Source of the DNA: a virus
Direction: 5' to 3' (one strand)
Virus record (IMG/VR): IMGVR_UViG_3300027759_000003
Span: 45,758 to 109,757 of that record
DNA: 64,000 nucleotides
The number at the start of each line of letters is the position of its first letter. The first letter of the stretch is position 1. Both the position numbers and the translations under genes were made by a program. Shown here in pieces: positions 51,891 through 60,090 of this stretch. Under the pieces are notes generated by a model. That model was given only the letters and a program-made list of their open reading frames with translations, had not been told where the DNA came from and did no database searches.

Positions 51891-53105
51891 GTGTCAACCA
51901 AAAGACTATCGGATAAAACTAGTCTAGTTAATAGTTTTAGAATGGGTATGGGGGCGTCTAGTGCTGCCATACCTGATACCCCGACAATTGGCACCGCTAC
52001 AAAAACTGGTGGAACAGGCGCTACTGTTACTTATACCGCTGCAACTTTAGGAGCAAATGCTTCTTCCTTTACAGCAACTTCAAATCCAGGATCTTTAACA
52101 GGAACTGGATCTTCACCAATTACTATTAATGGATTAACTCCAGCAACAAATTATACTTTTACCGTTACTGCTACAAATTCAAATGGAACATCTGCAGCAA
52201 GTTCTGCAAGTAATGAAATTACTACAGATGCACTAGTATCAGTTTCTTACTTAGTTCTTGCTGGTGGTGGCGGCGGTGGACAAGGTGGCGGCGCTGGCGG
52301 CGGAGGTGGAGGAGCAGGTGGATATCGTACAAATTTTGAAGGAACATCTTTATCATTACTTTTATCAACTAACTATTCTGTAACTATTGGCGGAGGTGGT
52401 GTTGGAACTGCATATCCAAATCCTCAAAATTCTGGAACTAATTCTTCATTTTCTACTATTTCTGCAACGGGTGGCGGAGGAGGCGGAGGAGAAAGTTTAT
52501 CTGGTAATGGTGGAGGTGCTGCATTTAGAATTGGATCAACTGGTGGCTCTGGAGGTGGATCTAAGGGAGAGCAAGGAGTTGCAGATGGTGGTATTGCTAG
52601 TCGTGTAGGTGGAACTGGTAATGCTGGTGGATACTCTCCAGTAGAAGGTTATAATGGTGGTGTAATGATTGGAACTCCCCAGCCCAATGGTTCAGGTGGT
52701 GGAGGTGCTGGAGGGACAGGCGGTTCAAATAATAACTCAATTGGTGGCGCAGGCGGAGGCGGGGCTTCTAATTCAATTACTGGTTCGTCAGTAACCTATG
52801 GCGGAGGCGGAGGTGGTGCTGGATACTTTACTACAGGAGGTGCTGGAGGTAGTGGAGGTGGAGGTAGAGGTCAACAAAGAGATGGTCTTGCTGGAACTGC
52901 TGGTGAATCAAATAAAGGTGCTGGCGGTGGAGGTGCTACCAATATTACATCTTATAATGGTGGATCAGGAGTTGTAATTCTTAGATATCCAAATACATAT
53001 ACAATTTCAAATCCTGGTGGAGGATTATCAATGTCAACAAACACAGTTTCTACAGACAAAGTAACCACAATTACTGCGGGTACTGGAAACGTAAGTTTTG
53101 CATAA
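51891..53105 (+). CDS. FN3 plus polyglycine fibre/adhesin protein 5
   Basis: 404 residues from GTG 51891 behind AGGAGGG. STKRLSDKTSLVNSFRMG then SAAIPDTPTIG, one FN3 (about 26-115), one polyglycine module (about 120-370), then YTISNPGGGLSM...GTGNVSFA. Overlaps the next gene by 1 nt, the first of three in tandem. Confidence 0.75.
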   Translation: MSTKRLSDKTSLVNSFRMGMGASSAAIPDTPTIGTATKTGGTGATVTYTAATLGANASSFTATSNPGSLTGTGSSPITINGLTPATNYTFTVTATNSNGTSAASSASNEITTDALVSVSYLVLAGGGGGGQGGGAGGGGGGAGGYRTNFEGTSLSLLLSTNYSVTIGGGGVGTAYPNPQNSGTNSSFSTISATGGGGGGGESLSGNGGGAAFRIGSTGGSGGGSKGEQGVADGGIASRVGGTGNAGGYSPVEGYNGGVMIGTPQPNGSGGGGAGGTGGSNNNSIGGAGGGGASNSITGSSVTYGGGGGGAGYFTTGGAGGSGGGGRGQQRDGLAGTAGESNKGAGGGGATNITSYNGGSGVVILRYPNTYTISNPGGGLSMSTNTVSTDKVTTITAGTGNVSFA

Positions 53106-54343
53106 TGGCAAATAAAAGTATAAAAACAGGATCATCAATAATTGTTAGTAAATCTATTGCAGTAGGTAATACATCTGCCGCTATTCCAAATGCTCCAACT
53201 ATTGGCACTGCTACTAAGACAGGAATAACAACTGCAACTGTTACTTATACCGCTGCAGTTTTAGGTGCAACTGGCACAACTTTTACTGCTACATCAAATC
53301 CAAGTTCTATTACAGGAACTGGCTCTTCACCAATTACTATTAATGGATTAACTCCAGCAACAAATTATACTTTTACCGTTACTGCCACAAACTCTAATGG
53401 AACATCAACAGCCTCTGCTGCAAGTAATTCAATTACTACTGATGCTCAACCAATACTTTCAAGTGTTGATTATCTTGTTGTTGCAGGTGGCGGTGGCGGT
53501 GGTGGAGTAGGACAAACCGCAGGTGGAGGCGGAGGCGGAGGTGGAGGATTTAAAACTTCTACTAATTTTTCCATTAGTGGCTCTTTCACAGTAACAGTTG
53601 GTGCTGGCGGTGCAGGTGGTGCCGCAGGTAATAGTCATCCAGGTTCAAATGGTGGTAATAGTGTTTTCTCTACCATTACATCAACTGGTGGTGGTGGTGG
53701 TGGTTCGTATTCTAGTCAAAGTGCTGGTTTATCTGGTGGTTCAGGTGGTGGAGGAACTATTGGCGAAAGTGGTGGTGCTGCTTCTCCTGCTGGTCAAGGT
53801 AATGCTGGTGGAAACGCAAATGCAGGTAATGAAGGACAATTTCAACAAGGTGCTGGCGGCGGCGGTGCTGGTAGCGCAGGTGAAAATGTTGGAACAAATG
53901 GCGATACAACTGCTGGTGGAACAGGCGGATCTGGCTTAAGTAATTCATACTCAGGAAGTGCTGTTACCTATGCTGGCGGCGGCGGCGGCGGTGGTGGATA
54001 CTATAACGTATTTACTGCAGGACTTGGACAAGATGGTGGCGCTAATGGAACTGCTGGTTCAAGTTCAGGCTCAACAGATACCCCAACCAATGCGGTAGTA
54101 AATCGAGGCGGCGGAGGTGGTGGTGCTGGTGGTGATACTAATGGTGGTGGTGGTTACCCAAATACACCAGGAGGCAATGGCGGCTCAGGTGTTGTTATAT
54201 TGCGTTATGCAGATAATTATGCTGATTTAACTTCTATTAGTGGAAGTTTAGTTAAAACAGGTGGTGGAACAACGCCAACAACAACAACAGGTGGTTACAA
54301 AATTTATGTATTTACAGCAGGAACAGGAACGGTGACTATCTAA
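53105..54343 (+). CDS. FN3 plus polyglycine fibre/adhesin protein 6
   Basis: 412 residues. SAAIPNAPTIG, one FN3 (about 29-118; TINGLTPATNYTFTVTATNSNGTS shared with 51891), a polyglycine module (about 122-370) ending VVILRYADNY, then a short cap. The FN3 DNA is nearly identical to 51891, while the Gly-rich part differs. Confidence 0.75.
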   Translation: MANKSIKTGSSIIVSKSIAVGNTSAAIPNAPTIGTATKTGITTATVTYTAAVLGATGTTFTATSNPSSITGTGSSPITINGLTPATNYTFTVTATNSNGTSTASAASNSITTDAQPILSSVDYLVVAGGGGGGGVGQTAGGGGGGGGGFKTSTNFSISGSFTVTVGAGGAGGAAGNSHPGSNGGNSVFSTITSTGGGGGGSYSSQSAGLSGGSGGGGTIGESGGAASPAGQGNAGGNANAGNEGQFQQGAGGGGAGSAGENVGTNGDTTAGGTGGSGLSNSYSGSAVTYAGGGGGGGGYYNVFTAGLGQDGGANGTAGSSSGSTDTPTNAVVNRGGGGGGAGGDTNGGGGYPNTPGGNGGSGVVILRYADNYADLTSISGSLVKTGGGTTPTTTTGGYKIYVFTAGTGTVTI

Positions 54344-55539
54344 TGTCAGTTAAAAGATTCTCAGACGACTCAAGTATAAAGAATACTTATAAATTAGGTA
54401 GAGGTGCAACTAGTGCCGCTATTCCAAATACCCCGACTATTGGTGCTGCTACTGCAGTTAACGATGTTTCTGCTACCGTTGCCTATACCGCTGCAGTCTT
54501 AGGTGCTAATGGTGTTACCTTTACAGCAACATCTACTCCTGGTTCTATTACTGGTTCTAGTTCTACTTCACCAATTACAGTGTCAGGATTAACAGCATCA
54601 ACAAATTATACATTTACAGTAAAGGCAAATAATGCTAATGGTAATTCTCCTAACTCAGAAGCAAGTAATCAAATTACTACTGCGCCACCAATAGTTTATT
54701 TTGATGTTGATTATTTAGTTATTGCAGGCGGCGGTGGCGGCGGATTTAATGCAGGAGGTGGTGGTGGTGCAGGTGGATTTAGAACAAGCGCTGGAACGCA
54801 AGGTGGTGGAGGCGGTGGTGCTTCAGCATTAAATCTTGATACAGCAACAAATTACACAGTTACTGTTGGTGGTGGTGGTGCTGGTGCAACCAGCAATGCG
54901 TTAGGTAGTAGTGGTGTTAATTCTGTATTCTCAACTATTACATCAACAGGTGGCGGAGGCGGTGGTAGTCGCAGTTCTAATAAAACTGGTGGTACTGGTG
55001 GTTCTGGTGGTGGTGGTGCAAATGATTTAGGTAGTGGTGGTTCTAGAACTAGTAGCCCAGTACAAGGAAACAATGGTGGTGCTAATGTTGGCGATTCAAC
55101 TGGCGCAGGCGGAGGCGGCGCTGGTGGCGCTGGAGGTACTGGCGGTGCTGGTAACCCAGGAACAGGCGGCGCAGGTCTTGCTTCAAGCATTACTGGCAGT
55201 TCTGTTACTCGTGCTGGCGGCGGCGGCGGTGGTTATAGAGTTGGCGCTGCAAATGGTGGTACTGGCGGTGGTGGTGCAGGTTCACTTGGTGGCAGTAATA
55301 CCCAACCAGCGGTTGCGGGTAATGCAAACACAGGCTCTGGCGGCGGTGGTGGTAACAATGCTACAGATAATGCTGCTGGAAATGGTGCTAGCGGTGGGTC
55401 AGGTGTCGTAATTTTAAGATACCCAGATTCACGCACAATTACATTTGGCGCAGGAGTTACAGGAACTGAAAGTGGAGCAAGCGGTGGATACAAAAGAGCC
55501 ACAATAACAGAGGGTACTGGAAACGTAAGTTGGACATAA
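54343..55539 (+). CDS. FN3 plus polyglycine fibre/adhesin protein 7
   Basis: 398 residues. SVKRFSDDSSIKNTYKLG, SAAIPNTPTIG, FN3 (about 27-118), polyglycine module (about 123-360), cap TITFGAGVTGT...GTGNVSWT. Overlaps 53105 by 1 nt. Related in its cap to the 21738 and 27477 proteins. Confidence 0.75.
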   Translation: MSVKRFSDDSSIKNTYKLGRGATSAAIPNTPTIGAATAVNDVSATVAYTAAVLGANGVTFTATSTPGSITGSSSTSPITVSGLTASTNYTFTVKANNANGNSPNSEASNQITTAPPIVYFDVDYLVIAGGGGGGFNAGGGGGAGGFRTSAGTQGGGGGGASALNLDTATNYTVTVGGGGAGATSNALGSSGVNSVFSTITSTGGGGGGSRSSNKTGGTGGSGGGGANDLGSGGSRTSSPVQGNNGGANVGDSTGAGGGGAGGAGGTGGAGNPGTGGAGLASSITGSSVTRAGGGGGGYRVGAANGGTGGGGAGSLGGSNTQPAVAGNANTGSGGGGGNNATDNAAGNGASGGSGVVILRYPDSRTITFGAGVTGTESGASGGYKRATITEGTGNVSWT

Positions 55540-55589
55540 ACCATTAAACAAATAATGGTAGAATATACTATAGCGAAAGGAAATACAAC

Positions 55590-55940
55590 ATGGCACATTA
55601 TGCATTTTTAGATGACAACAACATTGTTACCGAAGTTATCACGGGTATCGATGAAACAGAATTAATTGAAGGATTAGATCCTGAAACATGGTACGGTAAC
55701 TTTAGAGGTCAAACCTGTAAACGTACTAGTTATAACAACAACATAAGAAAACAATACGCAGGTATTGGTTATACTTATAATGCAGAGGAAGATGTTTTTA
55801 TCTCCCCGCAACCTTTTGCATCTTGGTCATTAGATGCTAACTTTGATTGGCAAGCACCAACTCCAATGCCTGTAGAAGAAGGTAAGTTTTATCGTTGGTC
55901 AGAAGATGATTTAAGTTGGGTTGAGATACCAGTAGAGTAA
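55590..55940 (+). CDS. Virion-associated conserved protein, paralogue of 25099
   Basis: 116 residues: YAGIGYTYNAEEDVFISPQPFASW...WQAPTPMPVEEGKFYRWSEDDLSW. Same family and same neighbourhood (next to FN3-polyglycine genes) as 25099. RBS GAAAGGA. Confidence 0.7.
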   Translation: MAHYAFLDDNNIVTEVITGIDETELIEGLDPETWYGNFRGQTCKRTSYNNNIRKQYAGIGYTYNAEEDVFISPQPFASWSLDANFDWQAPTPMPVEEGKFYRWSEDDLSWVEIPVE

Positions 55941-55957
55941 GGTTTTGCATTAAAAAA

Positions 55958-55991
55958 ATGGTATAATTCATAATATACCTATTGAAAGGCA
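55958..55991 (+). promoter_or_regulatory. Promoter and RBS deciding a TTG start
   Basis: TGGTATAAT and GAAAGG 9 nt before TTG 55998. Confidence 0.65.
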
Positions 55992-55997
55992 ATACAA

Positions 55998-56861
55998 TTG
56001 GCAATTAAAAGAACGTCAAGTAATAGCCTTGTCAATGCTACAAAAATGAGTACTGGTTTTTCATCTGCCGCTATTCCAAATGCCCCTACTATTGGTGTTG
56101 CAACTGCTACATCAGACGTAGCAGCAACTGTTGCTTATACCGTTGCAGTCTTAGGTGCTAATGGCGTTACCTTTACAGCAACATCTAGTCCTAGTTCAAT
56201 CACGGGTACTGGATCATCCCCAATCACGGTAACAGGTTTAACTGCTAGTACATCATACACATTTTCAGTAACGGCGAGTAATGCAAATGGAACCTCAGCA
56301 GCCTCATCAGCCAGCAATTCTATTACTACTAGTGCTCCACTTTCTTCTTACGAATCTATTGCAACAGTAACAGTAGGTGGTGGCGGGGCTTCGTCTATTT
56401 CATTTACCTCAATACCTCAAACTTTTACTCATTTGCAATTAAGAGGTTTGTTTAGATCAGATTATGGTACAGGTGCTGGTGCCTATCTTAGAATAAATAA
56501 TGATACTACTTCAAATATTTATTCCGCCCATGGCTTAAGTGGTAATGGTAGTAGCCCAAGTGCTTTTGGAGACATAAATATTAGTGCTGGTACATACTGG
56601 GGAATAGACACAGGACCTTCTAGCATTGCTAATTCTTTTGGTGCTAATATTGCAGATATTCTTGATTATAAAAATACTAATAAGTTTAAAACTGTAAAAA
56701 TTTTTTCAGGAGCAGACAATAGTGGTAGTGGAACTATTGCTTTAAGGTCAGGTTTATATCGTTCTACAACTGCCATTTCTAGATTAGATATAGTATTTGG
56801 TGGAGCAGCAAACTGGGTTTCAGGAACTACAGTTGCCCTCTACGGAATCAAAGGAGCATAA
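55998..56861 (+). CDS. FN3 protein with swapped C-terminal beta domain
   Basis: 287 residues from TTG 55998. The N-terminal attachment segment and FN3 domain (1-113) are those of the polyglycine family (SAAIPNAPTIG, TVTGLTASTSYTFSVTASNANGTS). The polyglycine tip is replaced by a domain beginning YESIATVTVGGGGASSISFTSIPQTFTHLQLRG and ending VALYGIKGA. The next two genes encode that domain alone. Confidence 0.78.
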   Translation: MAIKRTSSNSLVNATKMSTGFSSAAIPNAPTIGVATATSDVAATVAYTVAVLGANGVTFTATSSPSSITGTGSSPITVTGLTASTSYTFSVTASNANGTSAASSASNSITTSAPLSSYESIATVTVGGGGASSISFTSIPQTFTHLQLRGLFRSDYGTGAGAYLRINNDTTSNIYSAHGLSGNGSSPSAFGDINISAGTYWGIDTGPSSIANSFGANIADILDYKNTNKFKTVKIFSGADNSGSGTIALRSGLYRSTTAISRLDIVFGGAANWVSGTTVALYGIKGA

Positions 56862-56864
56862 AAA

Positions 56865-57380
56865 ATGCCAGCAGGAGCAACATACGAACCTATCGCTACT
56901 ACCACACTTGCTAGCAACGGGACAATTACCTTTAGTTCTATTCCTAATACTTATACGGATTTAAGACTAATAATTAATGGTGGAATTGCGAATAATGGGT
57001 GGAATATACGGTGGAGATATAATAACAATTCTTCTGCTATTTACTCTTATACATATCTTTATGGAGAAACATCAACCGCCGTATCTGGTCGTGTTACTGG
57101 TGATACTAAATTCGCAACTACTCCTGGTGTAGGCAGTGGTAATAATAGTTTGAGTATAATAAGTATGATAGATATATTTAACTATTCAAATACTAATATT
57201 TATAAAAATACTCTATCTCGTAGTGGTGAGGCTCCTTATATGACCCACGGAGTAGTTGGTTTATGGTCTTCAACTGCTGCAATTAATGAAATATTTATTT
57301 TTTGCGGAGCAAGTGATGATGGCGTAGCCCTCTTATACGCTGGAACAACAGCAACTCTTTACGGAATTAAGGCCGCATAA
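56865..57380 (+). CDS. Fibre tip beta domain (YESI...LYGIKAA family) 2
   Basis: 171 residues: YEPIATTTLASNGTITFSSIPNTYTDLRLIING ... ATLYGIKAA. Equals the C-terminal domain of 55998 without FN3. The fold is probably a jelly roll. Overlaps 57380 by 1 nt. Confidence 0.72.
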   Translation: MPAGATYEPIATTTLASNGTITFSSIPNTYTDLRLIINGGIANNGWNIRWRYNNNSSAIYSYTYLYGETSTAVSGRVTGDTKFATTPGVGSGNNSLSIISMIDIFNYSNTNIYKNTLSRSGEAPYMTHGVVGLWSSTAAINEIFIFCGASDDGVALLYAGTTATLYGIKAA

Positions 57381-57904
57381 TGGCAAATACATATACTTTA
57401 ATTGAGGGTAAAACCCTTACTACAACTGCTGCTAGTGTCACATTTACTTCAATACCGCAGACTTATACAGATTTGCTTATCAAATTCTCGGCTCGTTCAA
57501 CCTCTACTGCTGGAGCAGATATTTATGCAAATCTAAGGGTTCAATTTAATTCTGACACAGGCAATAATTACAATGGAATTTTACTTTTTGCTAATCTTGG
57601 AAGTGCTGGAAGTGGTAGTTATACTAGTCAATCAGGCAACTTATTTAGTTATGCTAATGGTAATGTTACCACCGCAAGCACTTTTTCTAATATGGAAATA
57701 TACATTCCAAATTATACTGGCAGTAATAAAAAAACATCCTTTGTTGACGGTGTTGTTGAAAACAATGCTAGTAATGGTTTTGTAGAAATGGCCACAGAAA
57801 TATGGACAGGCACAAGTGCTATTACTACTATTAATCTTGTGTCTATTTACGGTTCACACACTGCTGATTCAACCTTTTACCTATACGGAATCAAAAACTC
57901 ATAA
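57380..57904 (+). CDS. Fibre tip beta domain (YTLI...LYGIKNS family) 3
   Basis: 174 residues: YTLIEGKTLTTTAASVTFTSIPQTYTDLLIKFSAR ... FYLYGIKNS. Third copy of the domain; diverged in the exposed loops. Confidence 0.72.
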   Translation: MANTYTLIEGKTLTTTAASVTFTSIPQTYTDLLIKFSARSTSTAGADIYANLRVQFNSDTGNNYNGILLFANLGSAGSGSYTSQSGNLFSYANGNVTTASTFSNMEIYIPNYTGSNKKTSFVDGVVENNASNGFVEMATEIWTGTSAITTINLVSIYGSHTADSTFYLYGIKNS

Positions 57905-57922
57905 CAACTAAGGAGAAATAAA

Positions 57923-58180
57923 ATGACAGAAAACCTAACCGCCCTCGAAGTATGTTGCTGTGGCAACTGTGCTGCTGAGGGTCATGAAAAAGAAGTAATC
58001 CGACCTCTAACTGCGGAAGAGATTACTCAACGTGAGACAGATGCAGAAGCATATGCAATTCGCAAGGCAGAAGAAGATGCAGCGGCAGAAGCCAAAGCAG
58101 CACTTAAAGCATCAGCAAAAGCAAAACTTATTGCTGGTCAACCTTTAACTGCTGAAGAAGCAGACGTTCTAGTCTTATAA
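57923..58180 (+). CDS. Tail-fibre assembly-like small protein
   Basis: 85 residues: VCCCGNCAAEGHEKEVIRPLTAEEITQ (a Cys cluster), a coiled coil, and KASAKAKLIAGQPLTAEEADVLVL. The last part resembles the C-terminal module of fibre-assembly or tail proteins in many phages. RBS AAGGAG. Confidence 0.68.
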   Translation: MTENLTALEVCCCGNCAAEGHEKEVIRPLTAEEITQRETDAEAYAIRKAEEDAAAEAKAALKASAKAKLIAGQPLTAEEADVLVL

Positions 58181-58186
58181 ATAAAA

Positions 58187-58219
58187 ATACCCCCAAGGAT
58201 TACCAAGGGGGTATTGTTT
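58187..58219. terminator. Terminator between convergent genes
   Basis: ATACCCCC (58187-58194) pairs with GGGGGTAT (58207-58214), followed by TGTTTAT; A-rich before and T-rich after, so it may work on both strands. Confidence 0.85.
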
Positions 58220-58226
58220 ATAATTT

Positions 58227-58778
58227 TTAGGACTTACAAGGATACTTGCTGTACCATTCTAGGTACCGTGGTCCGTTCACAGAACTCCATGCTGACCAAT
58301 CTTTACCACCCTTAGTCATGTGAAATGTAATTTTTGAATTAGTAACTGGATTAAACAATTCAACGTTTGAATCTAGATCAAATTTTTCTCTTCGATCAGG
58401 ACCCAGTTCTCCCATCATATTTATTTGAAATACTCCATAAGAACTATCGCCAGTTTCTGCATTACCATTAAAAGCAAAAGGTCGTCCATTAGATTCAGCC
58501 TTAGCAATTGCACATGCTGATCTTAATGAATTACCTTTAAAGCCTATAGCCTTTAATAGTTCAACCAATTGCCCATCAGTTAATTTATGAGCATTTTCAT
58601 ATTTTTTTAATATTTTATCCTTAGAAACCAGAAAAGCCCCTTGAGGGGCTGGAACGACTTCTAAAGACTGTTTAGTCAATAAATTATTATCTAAAGCATT
58701 GGCAGAATTGCTAAAAGGCGCAACTAAGCCAACGATAGATAGTAACCCCAACCAAACCTTCTTTTCAATGTTTCTCAT
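58227..58778 (-). CDS. Secreted lytic transglycosylase-like muralytic enzyme
   Basis: 183 residues. Signal peptide (RNIEKKVWLGLLSIVGLVAPFSNSANA). The domain at about 70-180 has SACAIAKAESNGRPFAFNGNAETGDSSYGVFQINM, with catalytic Glu in KAESNG and the SYGVFQIN motif of goose-type/SLT lysozyme folds. It would cut glycan strands outside the membrane, either at exit or as a virion-borne enzyme. Alone on the minus strand within the fibre region. Confidence 0.85.
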   Translation of the reverse strand: MRNIEKKVWLGLLSIVGLVAPFSNSANALDNNLLTKQSLEVVPAPQGAFLVSKDKILKKYENAHKLTDGQLVELLKAIGFKGNSLRSACAIAKAESNGRPFAFNGNAETGDSSYGVFQINMMGELGPDRREKFDLDSNVELFNPVTNSKITFHMTKGGKDWSAWSSVNGPRYLEWYSKYPCKS

Positions 58779-58794
58779 TAGTGTTACCTCCTTA

Positions 58795-58819
58795 GAAACA
58801 AAAACTACCTTTCGGTAGT
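58795..58819 (-). terminator. Leader hairpin with T-run (possible attenuator)
   Basis: On the minus strand ACTACC-GAAA-GGTAGT is followed by TTTTTGTTTC, between the promoter and the AAGGAGG of the muralytic enzyme. It looks like a small intrinsic terminator in the 5' UTR. Confidence 0.7.
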
Positions 58820-58825
58820 GTATTA

Positions 58826-58855
58826 ATTATAACATGATTTAGGGATTAAAGTCAA
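58826..58855 (-). promoter_or_regulatory. Strong leftward promoter
   Basis: TTGACT (complement of 58850-58855), 18 nt, TATAAT (complement of 58826-58831) with TGT before it. Confidence 0.88.
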
Positions 58856-58905
58856 CTTTATCAATATACCCGCACATTTATTAAAAATATTGCTTTAGGA
58901 AGTGG

Positions 58906-58911
58906 TATAAT
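58906..58911 (+). promoter_or_regulatory. -10 box of leaderless gene 58921
   Basis: TGGTATAAT, 9 nt, ATG 58921, without ribosome site. Confidence 0.6.
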
Positions 58912-58920
58912 AATAAGATT

Positions 58921-59442
58921 ATGGCTACTGGTGCAACCGCAAATTATGATATTCCTTTTCCGCTTTCTAGCGATCCAGTAAACATTCATGAAGATTTGCA
59001 AGACTTAGCGGAACAAATTGAATTAATCCTTCCTGATCTTGTAAATCATACAATAGAGGTTAGAAATGTAAGTGGTGCAAGTATTGCAAAAGCAACACCA
59101 GTTTTTGTTACTGGATTTAATACAAAAACAACAATAGGAAAATGTGACTCTGACAACATTGCTACATTTCCAGTATTAGGATTAACAAGTTCTGCAATTG
59201 GAAATAACACAGATGGCGTTGTTACTGTTTCTGGTGTAATCCTTGATGCAAATACAAATTCATTTACTGCTGGCAATGTTCTTTATGTAGCAGATGGTGG
59301 AGGATTAACAGCAACACAACCAGCAACTGGTTCTGGAGCAGTGGCAATAGTCGGAAAGGCTAATGCAACTACTGGAATATTAATTGTTGGTCAGCCAAAA
59401 GGCAACGGTAGTTGGGGATCATTGAAAGCAGGATTATCATAA
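58921..59442 (+). CDS. Fibre protein
   Basis: 173 residues. YDIPFPLSSDPVNIHEDLQDLAEQIE (attachment helix), then a beta domain with NHTIEVRNVSGASIAKATPVFVTGFN...NVLYVADGGGLTATQPATGSGAVAIVGKANATTGILIV. The pattern is of a capsid/fibre repeat domain. TAATG overlap with the next gene. Confidence 0.7.
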   Translation: MATGATANYDIPFPLSSDPVNIHEDLQDLAEQIELILPDLVNHTIEVRNVSGASIAKATPVFVTGFNTKTTIGKCDSDNIATFPVLGLTSSAIGNNTDGVVTVSGVILDANTNSFTAGNVLYVADGGGLTATQPATGSGAVAIVGKANATTGILIVGQPKGNGSWGSLKAGLS

Positions 59443-59855
59443 TGGCAACACTTAGATCTTCACAACAAGATTCTTATTCAATTGGCTCTGCACCACCTAC
59501 AGTTAATTGGACAATTGTAAAAGGAGACAGTGCAGGATTTAGAGTATACGTAACAGATGATAACAAAGATCCACTTGATATTTCCGAATGGACAATTGAA
59601 ATGGAAATTAAAAGACCAGCAGTTGCAGGAAATTTAAATGATGCAGATCCAGCAGGAGTGTTAAACCTTACCCCTGTTGCCCTAGCAGCAGATGATGATG
59701 GAGAATTCACAGTATCCTTAACATCTACTCAATCAAAAAGTTTAAATACTGGAGATATTTTTGATATTGAATTAAGAGATGCTAGCAGGGTATGGACAGT
59801 TGCTCGTGGCGTATTAACAGTTATTGAAGATATTACAAACAGCGATGAGTCGTAA
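59442..59855 (+). CDS. BppU-like small beta protein 3
   Basis: 137 residues from ATG 59442. NWTIVKGDSAGFRVYVTDDNKDPLDISEWTIEMEI ... DIFDIELRDASRVWTVARGVLTVIEDITN. Relative of 45102 and 46353. TAATG overlap with both neighbours. Confidence 0.7.
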   Translation: MATLRSSQQDSYSIGSAPPTVNWTIVKGDSAGFRVYVTDDNKDPLDISEWTIEMEIKRPAVAGNLNDADPAGVLNLTPVALAADDDGEFTVSLTSTQSKSLNTGDIFDIELRDASRVWTVARGVLTVIEDITNSDES

Positions 59856-60070
59856 TGGCTTATGCAACAATTATAGATTTATCTAAAAATAAATCAGAAA
59901 AAATTTCTAGGATAAATTATCCTAAAACTAAAATAAATGGTTTTGTAAGGTTTACAAAGATACAAGAGGTTTTGCCCTTTAGGGTAAGGTTTACAAACAT
60001 TGGAATATCACCAACAGCCGTACCTGGAATTGGGCTTCAAATAATCGGAATTAATAACTATATTCTTTAA
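59855..60070 (+). CDS. Small hypothetical protein
   Basis: 71 residues, basic, beta-rich (IIDLSKNKSEKISRINYPKTKINGFVRFTKIQ). Position suggests a fibre role. Confidence 0.6.
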   Translation: MAYATIIDLSKNKSEKISRINYPKTKINGFVRFTKIQEVLPFRVRFTNIGISPTAVPGIGLQIIGINNYIL

Positions 60071-60078
60071 TAATGTGA

Positions 60079-60084
60079 TATAAT
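60079..60084 (+). promoter_or_regulatory. -10 box of leaderless gene 60091
   Basis: GTGATATAAT, N6 (TTCCAT), ATG 60091. Confidence 0.7.
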
Positions 60085-60090
60085 TTCCAT

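Noticed and set aside
58621-58680. Hairpin AAGCCCCTTGAGGGGCT in the muralytic gene
   Set aside because: A short GC palindrome lies here, but it is within the coding sequence of a clear enzyme and no T-run follows on the coding strand.
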